From NCBI GenBank assembly GCA_949300025.1, contig CASGCS010000023.1, positions 22,734 through 86,733 of the forward strand: a DNA stretch of 64,000 nucleotides. Reading direction: 5' to 3'. Both the position numbers and the translations under genes were made by a program. The notes below the pieces were generated by a model that was not told the origin of the DNA, did not search any database, and saw nothing but the letters and a program-made list of their open reading frames with translations. This DNA comes from an uncultured bacterium (lineage in GTDB: Bacteria; Bacteroidota; Bacteroidia; Bacteroidales; UBA932). Below are positions 46,374 through 56,237 of this stretch, piece after piece (position 1 is the first letter of the stretch; each line of letters begins with the position of its first letter).

Positions 46374-46988
46374 ATGAAGAACATTGCGATATTTGCTTCG
46401 GGCAGTGGAACAAACGCCATAAACATAATCAACTTCTTCAATTACAACAGGAAATACGACGGTTCGCCCAGCGGGGAGTCGCAGACTGCCTGTGTAAAGA
46501 TTGTGATATGCAACAACAGGAACGCATACGTACTCACACGCGCCGCAAACGCAGGAATAGAGAGCACCGTCTATGGAAAAGAGGAACTTACCACATCAGT
46601 ATCGAGGCTTTCAGAGCAACTGTCGGAACTCGGGATAGACTATATAATATTGGCTGGCTATCTGCTCAAGGTTCCTGATGCGCTTATAGAGAAGTACCGC
46701 GACAGAATCATAAACATCCATCCGGCACTGCTTCCAAAATATGGTGGAAAGGGAATGTACGGGCATCATGTACATGAAGCCGTTATCGCCGCAAAGGAAA
46801 AGGAGTCAGGCATTACAATCCACCTTGTAGACGAAAGGTACGACAACGGCAGGATTCTCTTTCAGGCCAGATGTACAATAGAGCCTGGCGACGGGCCGGA
46901 GGAGCTGGCATCTAAAATCCACACTCTGGAACAGATGTATTTTCCCAATGTGATTGCCTCATTTATAAAGAACTGCGATAATTCTTGA
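46374..46988 (+). CDS. purN: Phosphoribosylglycinamide formyltransferase
   Basis: The 204-residue enzyme formylates GAR with 10-formyltetrahydrofolate in purine synthesis. It opens MKNIAIFASGSGTNAINI (GAR-binding loop), and has the catalytic Asn-His-Asp set in INIHPALLPKYGGKGMYG and ITIHLVDERYDNG. The length is normal. Its 3' end overlaps the converging dsbD gene by 26 nt. Confidence 0.95.
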   Translation: MKNIAIFASGSGTNAINIINFFNYNRKYDGSPSGESQTACVKIVICNNRNAYVLTRAANAGIESTVYGKEELTTSVSRLSEQLSELGIDYIILAGYLLKVPDALIEKYRDRIINIHPALLPKYGGKGMYGHHVHEAVIAAKEKESGITIHLVDERYDNGRILFQARCTIEPGDGPEELASKIHTLEQMYFPNVIASFIKNCDNS

Positions 46989-48984
46989 CACCCTCTTTAA
47001 GAAAAGCGACGAACTGGTCTATGTCGGTATTGTAACCGCGGGGAGAAGCCAGAGGCTTTTCATTTCCGTCGAGCAATATGTAATAGGGCTGGGCATTGGC
47101 TCCGAACCTGTGCATTACAAAGTTGGAATTTATCTTGCCCAGTTCCTTGAGGACCTTGCCGTTTTCAAGTGTAACCCATTCGCTTTCGGGAAGCCGTTTC
47201 TTGTCGTCGGCATAGAGAGCCACTATGACATATTCGTTTCTGAGCAGTTCCAGCACCCGGCTGTCGCTCCACACTACCGCCTCCATTTCACGGCAGTTCA
47301 CGCAGCCGTGCCCTGTAAAATCTACAAAAAGAGGCTTGTTTACCTTTCTTGCATACTCAAGAGCCTCGTTGTAATCGAAAAAACCCTCAAGCCCATGGGG
47401 AAGATCCAGAAAATCCGAATATTTTGGAGCCTTACCATCTGCCGTTCCGGCTTCCGCTCCGCCCTCTGATACCGCCCTGCCTCCCGGCAAGATTACAAAA
47501 TCCTGCGAAGTAAGCGGGGGAAGATAACCGCTCAACGCCTTCAGAGGCGCCCCCCACATGCCAGGTATCATATAGACCACAAATGCAAAGACTGCAATGG
47601 AGAGAAGAAGACGCTTTACAGAAAGATGCTCTTTTGGAGTGTCGTTTACAAACCTTATCTTGCCCAGCAGATAAAGGCCAAGCAGAGTGAATATCACTAT
47701 CCAGAGCGCAAGATAGACTTCTCTGTCAAGGATTCCCCAATGATATGTCTGGTCTGCCACGCTCAGGAACTTCAGACCCAGCGCCAGTTCCAGAAATCCG
47801 AGAACGACCTTGACGGAATTGAGCCAGCCGCCCGATTTGGGCAGATCTTTAAGCAGGCTCGGGGCAAATGCGAAAACCGTAAACGGGAGTGCAAAGGCTA
47901 CAGAAAAGGCAAACATGGTTATCACAGGTTCCCAAATTTCTCCCTGAGTGCTCTTTATCAATACCGAGCCTACAATAGGGCCGGTACATGAAAAGGAGAC
48001 CAACACCAGGGTGAGAGCCATGAAGAATACACCTATGAGCCCCCCTTTGTCTGATTTGGAATCTGCCTTGTTGACAAAACGCGAAGGCATGGTTATCTCA
48101 AAGGCCCCAAAGAAAGAAGCGGCAAAAACCATGAATATCGCAAAGAATATCAGGTTGGGTATCCAGTGGGTTGCCAGCCAGTTGAATATGTCGGCAGTAA
48201 CGGCATCTCCGCCTACAAAATAGGTTATAAGTATTATTATGCCTATCGGCAGGGTATAGAGAGCCACTATAGATATGCCGTAAAGCATTGCCATGAAGCG
48301 GCCGCGGCGTTTGCTTCCGGAGTTTTTCAAAAAAAACGAAACCGTCATGGGTACCATGGGGAACACACATGGAGTAAGCAGAGCCACAAAGCCCCATGCA
48401 ATGGCCTCCAGAATGACAGACCATAGCGAGGTACTTTTCGCCCCCGCAGGAGCATCATCTGCCGCGGCCTTCACGACACTCTCGCTTGAAGAGGTCTTAT
48501 CGGCAGCGGGGCCGGGAAGCAGAAGTTTTATCGTTTTTTCTTCAGGGGTAAGGCACTGTCCCTCCTTGCAAACCTGCCACTCTATGGTGGAGATTACCTC
48601 CCCGCCGGAGGAAGCCTCAACCCTCTGCACTATCACCACCGGAGAAGAGCAGACACCCACCTCCATTTTAAAAGCCTTGTCATAGCTCTTTACCACCTTG
48701 CTTTTTATATATGGCTTGCCGACAGCCTTCACCCCTTCGGGCAACTTCAGTTCAAGAGTCGTGGGATTTGGGCCGCCTTCATACTCCTCCATATCGTATA
48801 TATGCCACTCCGGGCCCATCGTGGCGACAAATGTCAGATCATACAGATTTTCACCTGCCTTCTCCACGCTGCCGCGCCATGAAACAGGCTGGTTGAAAAA
48901 TTGTCCGCTTGCCTGGAATGAAACCAAGAACATGAGCGAGAGAGCAACCGCCCCCCATATATGAGATATGTTTCTTTTTACCAT
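46963..48984 (-). CDS. dsbD: Thiol:disulfide interchange protein DsbD-like
   Basis: The protein of about 673 residues carries electrons from the cytosol across the inner membrane to the periplasm. A signal peptide is followed by an N-terminal immunoglobulin-like domain (about 25-180, with VCKEGQCLTP holding a Cys pair region), a membrane domain with about eight segments (about 205-500; Cys in FVALLTPCVFPMVP and SFSCTGPIVGS) and a C-terminal thioredoxin domain with the CxxC motif in GHGCVNCREME. The length is normal. I chose the ATG at 48984, next to the basic start of the signal; starts at 48996 and 49026 are in frame. The gene follows tRNA-Leu, with a terminator between. Confidence 0.93.
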   Translation of the reverse strand: MVKRNISHIWGAVALSLMFLVSFQASGQFFNQPVSWRGSVEKAGENLYDLTFVATMGPEWHIYDMEEYEGGPNPTTLELKLPEGVKAVGKPYIKSKVVKSYDKAFKMEVGVCSSPVVIVQRVEASSGGEVISTIEWQVCKEGQCLTPEEKTIKLLLPGPAADKTSSSESVVKAAADDAPAGAKSTSLWSVILEAIAWGFVALLTPCVFPMVPMTVSFFLKNSGSKRRGRFMAMLYGISIVALYTLPIGIIILITYFVGGDAVTADIFNWLATHWIPNLIFFAIFMVFAASFFGAFEITMPSRFVNKADSKSDKGGLIGVFFMALTLVLVSFSCTGPIVGSVLIKSTQGEIWEPVITMFAFSVAFALPFTVFAFAPSLLKDLPKSGGWLNSVKVVLGFLELALGLKFLSVADQTYHWGILDREVYLALWIVIFTLLGLYLLGKIRFVNDTPKEHLSVKRLLLSIAVFAFVVYMIPGMWGAPLKALSGYLPPLTSQDFVILPGGRAVSEGGAEAGTADGKAPKYSDFLDLPHGLEGFFDYNEALEYARKVNKPLFVDFTGHGCVNCREMEAVVWSDSRVLELLRNEYVIVALYADDKKRLPESEWVTLENGKVLKELGKINSNFVMHRFGANAQPYYILLDGNEKPLASPRGYNTDIDQFVAFLKEGVKNYRSSL

Positions 48985-49029
48985 TTGAAAATGCATTGTT
49001 AGAAATATTTCGGGCAAATGTAACAAAAA

Positions 49030-49053
49030 AGAGGCTGACCAGTGTCATCCTCT
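49030..49053 (-). terminator. Terminator of tRNA-Leu
   Basis: On the minus strand AGAGG-A-TGAC, a 4-nt loop, then GTCA-G-CCTCT form an interrupted hairpin followed by six Ts, 12 nt after the tRNA. Confidence 0.65.
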
Positions 49054-49065
49054 CTTCAGACATAG

Positions 49066-49151
49066 TGCTCGGGACGGGAATCGAACCCGTACGAACATTT
49101 CTGTTCACAGGATTTTAAGTCCTGCGTGTCTACCTATTCCACCACCTGAGC
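49066..49151 (-). tRNA. tRNA-Leu (anticodon UAA)
   Basis: The 86-nt gene begins GCTCAGGTGGTGGAATAGG with a D-arm containing TAGACACGC, the anticodon stem GGACT-TAAAATCC (anticodon TAA), a long variable arm (TGAACAGAAATGTTC) and the T-arm CGGGTTCGATTCCCG, the class II shape of tRNA-Leu. The acceptor stem GCTCAGG/CCCGAGC has an A-C mismatch at the fifth pair. The 3' CCA is not encoded (the gene ends A, then CTA), so it is added enzymatically. Confidence 0.96.
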
Positions 49152-49164
49152 CCACAACAGGCCA

Positions 49165-49195
49165 CAAAGGTAAGCAATGATTGTAAATTGTCAAA
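49165..49195 (-). promoter_or_regulatory. Promoter of tRNA-Leu
   Basis: On the minus strand TTTG (49195-49192) and TACCTTTG (49172-49165) are 19 nt apart and match both consensus elements exactly; transcription would start about 7 nt before the tRNA. This is the best promoter in the window and supports the motif used elsewhere. Confidence 0.75.
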
Positions 49196-49200
49196 AAAAA

Positions 49201-50556
49201 CTAATTAATATTGCCTGTGGCTTTCTGATACTCAATCCATTTCACATAGGCACCGATATTCGCGTCAATAAACTGCTGCTCCGCCTGCTGCCACATCAAC
49301 TGCGCCTCCAGCAAATCTGTCAGCTGCTCCACACCCGCCTTGTACTGGCTCTCGCTCATTCTAAGGTTTTCCGTTGCGGTTTCAAGTGAAACCTTCGCCA
49401 GGTTCTGCTCCAGAATGGCCTCGTCGAGATTATTTGCAGCAAGTGTCACTTCCAGCGTCATAAGTTCGTTTGCATCCTCCACTTCCGATAGAGTCTGCTC
49501 ATATCTGGCCTTTGCAGCACGCACCTTGTTCGCTTTTACTCCAAAATTGAATATTGGAATCGAAAGGGTTACGCCGGCCGTAAAGTCCCAGCCTCCAAAA
49601 AGACTGGCATCGTTCAGTTTGAGACCGTGCATATATCCGTAACTTCCCACAAGCGCAAGTTGCGGGAGCGACTCGCTGCGTGCCATCTTTATCTGCCTCA
49701 TTGCCAGTTCGCTCTTCTGCTCCAGCATCATGAATTCCGGACGCCCGGTTATTGCCGCATCTGCATCCGGAAGCGCCTCATATTGAGGTATTGTTTCATT
49801 TACCTCTATCTTTTCCGTAAGCGGACGTCCTATTGCATGACAAAGGTTCATTGTTGCCAGCCTCTGTGCATTTTCAGCCCTTTTCATGGCAAGATTGCTC
49901 TCGTTCAGCCTTACTTCAACTTTAAGCAAATCGTTTTTAGGCACCAGTCCGTGTCTGTAAGCGCTCTGCACATCTTTCAGAAGATTCTGCACCAGAGCGT
50001 TATATTTCTCGGCCACAATTTTCAGTTCCTTGGCCCTCACGGCATTCATATAAGCCTTGGAGGTCTCCACAACCACCTCAGCCTCTGTAACCCTGATATT
50101 CTGCTCTGCAATGTATGCGGCAGATTTAGCCATTTTATAACCGGAACGTACCTTGCCGCCCATATAGAGAGGCTGTTTCAACATGATTCCTCCCTGGAAA
50201 ATCCAGTCGAACTTGTAATCTATTCCGAGCCCCGGAAAGTAGGCCGTGGAACCGGTAGGCACTCCTACAGCGTCAAAAACCGGAAGATTCCCGCCGGGAA
50301 TGGCCAGAGAGCCGTCTGCCGTAGAGTAAAGCCCCGCCCCTGAAATGGAAAGGCTGGGATAGAAGTTTCCTCTCACACTCTTGAAATCATACTCCGATGC
50401 ATCTCTCGAACTCCTTGCAGCAGAGAGCGAACTGTTGTTCTCTTTTGCAAGGGAGATGCACTCCTCCAACGAGAGCAGAGTCTGCGCCGCTGCGGGAGCT
50501 GCAGCGAAGAGCGGCAGAATAAACGCCGCAAGAAATATAGTGAATCTGTTTCGCAT
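49201..50556 (-). CDS. TolC-family outer-membrane efflux protein
   Basis: The 451-residue protein has a signal peptide (cleavage near AAAQT) and two copies of the outer-membrane efflux repeat, rich in long helices (LLSLEECISLAKENNSSL near 27-44; SLEKATENLRMSESQYKAGVEQLTDLLEAQ-like segment near 400-430). It forms the trimeric exit duct for the RND pump encoded just upstream (5-nt gap). Cargo is unknown. Confidence 0.93.
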   Translation of the reverse strand: MRNRFTIFLAAFILPLFAAAPAAAQTLLSLEECISLAKENNSSLSAARSSRDASEYDFKSVRGNFYPSLSISGAGLYSTADGSLAIPGGNLPVFDAVGVPTGSTAYFPGLGIDYKFDWIFQGGIMLKQPLYMGGKVRSGYKMAKSAAYIAEQNIRVTEAEVVVETSKAYMNAVRAKELKIVAEKYNALVQNLLKDVQSAYRHGLVPKNDLLKVEVRLNESNLAMKRAENAQRLATMNLCHAIGRPLTEKIEVNETIPQYEALPDADAAITGRPEFMMLEQKSELAMRQIKMARSESLPQLALVGSYGYMHGLKLNDASLFGGWDFTAGVTLSIPIFNFGVKANKVRAAKARYEQTLSEVEDANELMTLEVTLAANNLDEAILEQNLAKVSLETATENLRMSESQYKAGVEQLTDLLEAQLMWQQAEQQFIDANIGAYVKWIEYQKATGNIN

Positions 50557-50561
50557 CTTTT

Positions 50562-53500
50562 CTATTCTATTTTAATCTTGAAGAACAACGCATAAAGTAT
50601 AGGCACTATTATAAGTGTTGCCAGAGTGCTGAAAAGCAAACCGCCCATTATCGTTGCAGCCATGGAACCGAACATCGCGTCGCTCAAAAGCGGAATCATA
50701 CCCAGAATGGTTGTCAACGAAGCCATCATTACAGGACGGAGCCTGCTCTCCGAACTTGAAATCAGGGCCTTTGCAGGGTCTGTCCCGGATGCTATCTGGG
50801 CGCTTATCTCATCCATAAGCACAATGCAGTTCTTCATCATCATGCCTATAAGCCCGAGCGCACCCACAATCGCACAGAATGTAAAGGTTTTTCCTGTCAA
50901 CAGCATCGCTCCCACGACACCTACCGCCAGCAGAGGAATTCCGCAAATGATTATAAGCGGTTTCTTGTAATCGCCAAACAGCAATATGAGAATGGTAATC
51001 ATAAGAATTACACCAAGAGGAACCTGCTTGAAAAGGTAAGTCATGGTTTCGTCGCTCGCACCCTTTTCTCCTTCCCATACATAACCGTATCCCACAGGAA
51101 GTTCCATATTCTCTATCTTGTCTGCTATTGCCAGACGCGCCGCCTCGGTCTCCACGCCGGGAACGGGAGAACACATTATCTTCTGGGCACGCTGGCCGTT
51201 ATAACGGGGAATCACAGGATCTTCCCAACCCACACCGATTTCGCGGCTCACCTGCTTGAGAGGCACTGTCTGCAACAGAGACTCCACAAGGTCGGACTTT
51301 TCGATATTTCCCGAGCGCAGTTTCATGAGCAGTTCCTCGTTCAATACACCTGAAAGTCTGGGCAGAGCGGAAAATATCGGCATGTCGCTCAGATTGTTTA
51401 CCGGAGTGCCGTCGTCTTCGGTACATTTTATATATATGGTGTTCTTGTCTACTCCATCATAGAATGTCCCGACAGGTATGCCTCCGGTTGCGGTAAGTAG
51501 CGAAACGGCCAGATCCTGCCTGCTCAGCCCCGCCCTGCGCGCCTCAGACTGGTTGTAATCTACTTCCAGCACCGGAATCGAAGGTTCCCAGTCTGTAGTT
51601 ATAAGGGTAATCTGCGGAGTCTGCTCCATGATTGAGCGCACGCTGTCGGAAATCTCATGCAGTACCTTGGGATCCGGACCTGTGAATATCAGCTCAATCG
51701 GATACTTCTTGTACATGATGTTGTAGCGCTTCAACTTGAGATATGCATCGGGGTAAAGGGCGGAAAGTTCCTGTTGGATCTGGTCCATGTTCTCCTCCAG
51801 AGCCTTCGCAGATTCAAAGTTTATTATAAGTTCGCCGTAAGAGAGAGACGGGGTTGCAATACTCCTTACAAGGTTGTATCTGGCCGGCGTACCTCCTATC
51901 GAAGCTGTAATCTCTCTGATTTCAGGCCTCTTCTTAAGGTAACTCTCTATCTCCTTCAAATCTGCCATAACCTTTGTGGAATTGGTCCCCTCAGGAAGTT
52001 TGTACTCCATATAAAGCTGGTCGTAAACCATATCCGGGAAGAAGCCGTGCTTTATATACTTGTATCCCCAGATACTCAGCACCACAAGCACTATGGCCAC
52101 GCCTATGGAAACAAGCCTGTGCCTGAGCCCGAAATTCAGCACTTTTCTCAGATAGCGGTATACCGGACTGGTGTAGAGTTCCCCGCTGCCGCCCTTGTTG
52201 TCTGACTTAAGCCACTTGTTGCACATTATGGGCACATGCACCAGAGCCAGAATCCAGCTCAGCAGCAAAGATACGGCCAGAACCACAAAAAGGTCGCGCA
52301 CATAGACACCGGCTGTATCCGGCGAAAGGAATATGGGGAAAAAGGCCAGTATGGCTATGAGTGTGGCGCCGAGTAGCGGCATGGCTGTCCGTTTTCCTAT
52401 AGAAGTAAGAGCCTCCATCCGTGGCTTTCCGGACTTCAGGTCTATCAGCACTCCGTCTACAATCACTATGGCGTTGTCTACCAGCATGCCCATCGCCAGA
52501 ATAAAGGCCGCAAGCGAAACCCTCTGCATTGAACCGTTGGTCAGCCCGAGGAAAAGGAATGAGCCTATTACTATCATTACAAGGCTTATACCTATTATCA
52601 TTCCGCTGCGAAAGCCCATTGTAAGCATCAGTATGGCCACCACAATGACTACGGATTCTATAAGATTTATCATGAATGTGGAGAGGGCGTCGGTAACTCT
52701 TGAAGGCTGGTAGAATATTTCATGTATCTCCACTCCTGCAGGAAGCCTTGTCGCGCTCAGTTCGTCGAGAGCCTTCTCCACCGAAGCGCCCACCTTGACT
52801 ATGTCTGTACCTGATGCTGCCGCAACCGCAAGCCCAAGAGCCCGTTCCCCTTCATAGGTCATTGCCTGGCGGATTGGAGTGGCATAGTCATGCTCAACTT
52901 TGGCAATATCGCCGAGCCTGAGCTGGTCATCTTCATGGCCCTGGATTACCATTGAAGAAATCTGCTCCGCAGTTCTGAACTTGTCTGCAACAGACACCCT
53001 TATACGGTCTTCGCCATTATCGTAATAACCGGCGTAATAGGTAGAATTCTGTCCGTTCAGCGTTGCAAGCACCTCTGTGGGCGACACACCGAGAGTCGCC
53101 ATTTTCGCCAGATTTATTGAAACGTTTATACACTCTTCCCTCTCGCCGTATATGTCAACCCTCGCCACACCGGGCAAGTCGTTGAGCACTCTCTTCACCA
53201 GTTCTGCGTAGTCTGTAATTTCATCTTCAGAGAGACCCTCTCCGGTAATGGCATACATCATACCGTATACAAGTCCGAAATCATCCTTTACCATTACAGA
53301 ACATCCTGCGGGCAACGACCCCTTTATGTCGTTTACCTTGCGGCGCAGCATATCCCAGTACTGTTCCACTTCCGAATCGGGAATAGTGCTGAGCAAATCC
53401 ACCTCAATGATGGCCATATCGTTATACGAATAACTCGTAACATCGTCTATGCCATCCATTGTCCTGATATTCTTCTCTACCGGGTCTGTCACCTCCATCT

Positions 53501-53681
53501 CTACCTCATGCGCCGACGCACCGGGATAGGTTGCAAGGATCATCGCCGTCTTCACCTTTATTTCAGGGTCTTCCAGTTTGCTCATGTTGTAGGCGGAAAT
53601 AAGGCCGCCCACAAGAAGCACGGCAATCAGAAAGTAGACGAGCTTTCTGTTATTGAAGGCCCACTTGCCGAAATCTATCAT
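50562..53681 (-). CDS. RND-family efflux transporter (AcrB/HAE1-like)
   Basis: The 1039-residue inner-membrane pump has twelve membrane segments and two large periplasmic loops. The proton-relay Asp pair is in GMLVDNAIVIVDG (near 400-412), and the second-half equivalent is GLIGMMMKNCIVLMDE. The periplasmic region after the first helix (DPEIKVKTAMILATYPGASAHEVE) is typical of drug or lipid exporters rather than metal pumps. It forms a tripartite system with the adaptor (4-nt overlap) and the TolC protein. Substrate unknown. Confidence 0.95.
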   Translation of the reverse strand: MIDFGKWAFNNRKLVYFLIAVLLVGGLISAYNMSKLEDPEIKVKTAMILATYPGASAHEVEMEVTDPVEKNIRTMDGIDDVTSYSYNDMAIIEVDLLSTIPDSEVEQYWDMLRRKVNDIKGSLPAGCSVMVKDDFGLVYGMMYAITGEGLSEDEITDYAELVKRVLNDLPGVARVDIYGEREECINVSINLAKMATLGVSPTEVLATLNGQNSTYYAGYYDNGEDRIRVSVADKFRTAEQISSMVIQGHEDDQLRLGDIAKVEHDYATPIRQAMTYEGERALGLAVAAASGTDIVKVGASVEKALDELSATRLPAGVEIHEIFYQPSRVTDALSTFMINLIESVVIVVAILMLTMGFRSGMIIGISLVMIVIGSFLFLGLTNGSMQRVSLAAFILAMGMLVDNAIVIVDGVLIDLKSGKPRMEALTSIGKRTAMPLLGATLIAILAFFPIFLSPDTAGVYVRDLFVVLAVSLLLSWILALVHVPIMCNKWLKSDNKGGSGELYTSPVYRYLRKVLNFGLRHRLVSIGVAIVLVVLSIWGYKYIKHGFFPDMVYDQLYMEYKLPEGTNSTKVMADLKEIESYLKKRPEIREITASIGGTPARYNLVRSIATPSLSYGELIINFESAKALEENMDQIQQELSALYPDAYLKLKRYNIMYKKYPIELIFTGPDPKVLHEISDSVRSIMEQTPQITLITTDWEPSIPVLEVDYNQSEARRAGLSRQDLAVSLLTATGGIPVGTFYDGVDKNTIYIKCTEDDGTPVNNLSDMPIFSALPRLSGVLNEELLMKLRSGNIEKSDLVESLLQTVPLKQVSREIGVGWEDPVIPRYNGQRAQKIMCSPVPGVETEAARLAIADKIENMELPVGYGYVWEGEKGASDETMTYLFKQVPLGVILMITILILLFGDYKKPLIIICGIPLLAVGVVGAMLLTGKTFTFCAIVGALGLIGMMMKNCIVLMDEISAQIASGTDPAKALISSSESRLRPVMMASLTTILGMIPLLSDAMFGSMAATIMGGLLFSTLATLIIVPILYALFFKIKIE

Positions 53682-54739
53682 AACAGGCCTCCCACATTCG
53701 TTTCAGACGGTTTGTCCATAACCTCTACGCCTTCGCCCTCATGAAGTTTGTGGACTCCGGCAGATACAATCTCCTCACCTATTTCCAGCCCGGACGAGAC
53801 TATCGCACTCCCATCGAGACTGAGGAAACTTACCGTCACTTCCCTGGAGTGCACGCTGCCGTCTTCCAGAACCCATACATTGCTCTTGCCGTTTTGCGAA
53901 AAGAGGGCTGTCGAGGGTATGGAGGTATACAGCGAGTCGCTGCTGTATGAAACTATTTCCACAAGAGTGTTCATTCCGGGAGAGGGATAAGAGTTCCTGC
54001 CCTCCTTAAATCTGAGCTTCATGGTATAAAGTTGGTTTGCATTTGCCTTTGGGCTTATGCTTACAGGTTCAAGGGCCATTCTCTCACCCGGCAAGAAGTC
54101 GAATGTTGCGGAAAATTTCCTGAAATTGTCTCTGTTTGCAAATTCAGATGCGGGAATGTTTATCTCCACCTCGGGCACGGATGCGGAGATGACGGTAACC
54201 ACAGGCATGCCTGCTCCTACGACAGAACCGTTCTCCATTACGTGTTTTTGTATATAGCAGTCGAACGGAGCAGTCAACCGGGTATATGACAGCTGGTTTT
54301 TGCTGTTCTCATATTTGGCCTCTATCTGCGCCAGACCATATTTGGCATTGTCGAACGCCTGCGGGGTAGCCGCACTGTCTGCGTAAAGTGCAAAGACTCT
54401 CTCGGCCTGAGCCTTGATGTTGGCATACTCTGCCTTAGCGGCATCGTACTGCAACTTGTAGTCGCGGTCATCCATAATTGCGATAACATCGCCCTTCTTT
54501 ACAAAATCACCTTCATTGGGAATTATCCCCTGCAAGGTTCCGCTCACCTTGAAAGCCATGTTCACCTCGCGGGCGGCAATGACCCTGCCGGGAAATTCGG
54601 CAATTTTATGTTGTACACTGGGCTCAACGACAGCCGTTTTTACAATCTTACGGCTCTGCTGCCCGCCGTCCGGACCTGAACACCCCGCAAAAAAGAGTGA
54701 CACTGCGAACAATACTACGATTATTCTGCGACCTTTCAT
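53678..54739 (-). CDS. RND efflux periplasmic adaptor (membrane fusion protein, lipoprotein)
   Basis: The 353-residue protein has a lipoprotein signal ending FFAGC (Cys20), a barrel-sandwich hybrid domain split by a helical hairpin (VKKGDVIAIMDDRDYKLQYDAA near 81-102; LTAPFDCYIQKHVMENGSVVGAG near 151-173) and a C-terminal beta-barrel and membrane-proximal domain. It bridges the pump and TolC. It is the first gene of the three-gene operon; I found no regulator next to it. Confidence 0.93.
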   Translation of the reverse strand: MKGRRIIVVLFAVSLFFAGCSGPDGGQQSRKIVKTAVVEPSVQHKIAEFPGRVIAAREVNMAFKVSGTLQGIIPNEGDFVKKGDVIAIMDDRDYKLQYDAAKAEYANIKAQAERVFALYADSAATPQAFDNAKYGLAQIEAKYENSKNQLSYTRLTAPFDCYIQKHVMENGSVVGAGMPVVTVISASVPEVEINIPASEFANRDNFRKFSATFDFLPGERMALEPVSISPKANANQLYTMKLRFKEGRNSYPSPGMNTLVEIVSYSSDSLYTSIPSTALFSQNGKSNVWVLEDGSVHSREVTVSFLSLDGSAIVSSGLEIGEEIVSAGVHKLHEGEGVEVMDKPSETNVGGLL

Positions 54740-54826
54740 AAATTCTATCTTTTAAATTTTTCCTGTTATTGCAAACAATACTTGCCTTACGGCAATATAG
54801 AGATAACAACCGCAACTCTCTTTTGT

Positions 54827-56122
54827 TTACTCTGCCGGTTGTTCCTTTTTCAGAATCTTGACAAGAATCTTGTCTATGCGCACTCCGTCCATGTCCATGA
54901 TTTCAAAACTGAAATCGTTCCACTCCATCTTCTCTCCACTGTGCGGGATATGTTCCAGCAACTCCAGCACCAGGCCTCCTACCGTATTGTAATCTGTCTC
55001 GTCGGGACTGTATAAATCTTCCTTGTTGAAGTAGGTAAGAAAATTGTAAAAAGGGCACTGACCGTCTACAAGCCAGCCTTCGCCATCTTGCCTCTTAATG
55101 ATTTCCGGCTCCTCATGCACATTGTCGAGCGACCCTACAAGCCCCTCCAGAATATCTTTGAGGGTAACTATGCCCTGCATCGTTCCGAACTCATCGTATA
55201 TGAAAGCATTGCTTACCTTCTGCTCACGCATGCTCTCCAATGCCTTGTACACGCTCATGTTTTCGTGGAAGGCCAACGGCGAGACAAGGACCTGGGAAAT
55301 ATTGAAATCCTCCCTGTCGAGTTCGAATACGAAATTCTTAAGCATTGCAACGCCTTTTATATTGTCGAAACTGCCGTCGATTACGGGATAGGCGCTGAAA
55401 GCATCATTGCTTACAACTTCCTTTATCTGTTCGTTTGTCATGTCTATATCGAGCGCCACGACATCGGAGCGGTGGGTCATGATAGAACTCACCTTAAGGT
55501 CTCCCATAAGAAAGACCCTCTCCACTATATCCTGTTCGACTTCCTGTACCTCACCGTCCTTTGTACCCTCCTCGATAAGAGACTTTATCTCATCCTCTGT
55601 GACCTTGCTCTCCTGAGAGTTTATATGAAGCAGTTTCATAATGCCGGATGTGCTCTTAGCCAGAATCCATACGAAAGGAGAGGCTATTACAGAAAGAAAG
55701 TACATGGGTTTGGAGACTACCTTTGCTGCCTTCTCCGCCACACTCATGCCTATTCTCTTTGGCACCAGTTCTCCGAAGATTAGCGTAAGGTAGGTTACAA
55801 AGACCACAATTATGGCCTGCCCCAGCGAATGGGCGAAGTTCTCCGAAACACCCCAGTTTACCAGTATCGCGGCAAAGTCATCTGCCAGCACGTTTCCGGA
55901 ATAGATACCGGTAAGGATGCCTATGACTGTTATTCCTATCTGAATGGTCGAAAGGAATCTGTCCGGCTCCTCAGCCAGCTTCAATGCTGTCTTGGCAGTC
56001 TTGCTGCCCCTTTTTATATCGTTTGAAAGACTCGATTTTCTTGCGGAGACCAGTGCTATCTCAGACATGGCCAGCACTCCGTTCAGCAATATAAGAATTA
56101 AAATTATAATCAGTTCGTTCAT
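54827..56122 (-). CDS. CNNM/CorC-type membrane protein (DUF21, CBS pair, CorC/HlyC domain)
   Basis: The 431-residue protein has a DUF21/CNNM membrane domain (about 1-190, LSEIALVSARKSSL-like start with MSEIALVSARKSSL at 19-32 and FGELVPKRIG near 114-123), two CBS domains (about 205-335, with IMTHRSDVVALDI and VYKALESMREQKVSNAFIYDE) and a C-terminal transporter-associated domain (GEKMEWNDFSFEIMDMDGVRIDKI). Members are linked to magnesium or cobalt efflux; the old name hemolysin C does not imply toxicity. It is divergent from the EamA transporter. Confidence 0.92.
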   Translation of the reverse strand: MNELIIILILILLNGVLAMSEIALVSARKSSLSNDIKRGSKTAKTALKLAEEPDRFLSTIQIGITVIGILTGIYSGNVLADDFAAILVNWGVSENFAHSLGQAIIVVFVTYLTLIFGELVPKRIGMSVAEKAAKVVSKPMYFLSVIASPFVWILAKSTSGIMKLLHINSQESKVTEDEIKSLIEEGTKDGEVQEVEQDIVERVFLMGDLKVSSIMTHRSDVVALDIDMTNEQIKEVVSNDAFSAYPVIDGSFDNIKGVAMLKNFVFELDREDFNISQVLVSPLAFHENMSVYKALESMREQKVSNAFIYDEFGTMQGIVTLKDILEGLVGSLDNVHEEPEIIKRQDGEGWLVDGQCPFYNFLTYFNKEDLYSPDETDYNTVGGLVLELLEHIPHSGEKMEWNDFSFEIMDMDGVRIDKILVKILKKEQPAE

Positions 56123-56190
56123 TTCGTATTAGAAATCATGGCCGTAAAGATAAGTATATTTTTCCAAATGCATAAAAAACTAAATTTTAT

Positions 56191-56198
56191 TATTTTTG
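56191..56198 (+). promoter_or_regulatory. Putative -7 element for the EamA transporter
   Basis: TATTTTTG matches TAnnTTTG and lies 39 nt before the ATG. The following leader contains AAGGAGAAAG directly before the start, a rather strong Shine-Dalgarno site for this genome. Confidence 0.42.
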
Positions 56199-56237
56199 CG
56201 GCCGCCCGAATCGGTGCATTTTTATACAAGGAGAAAG

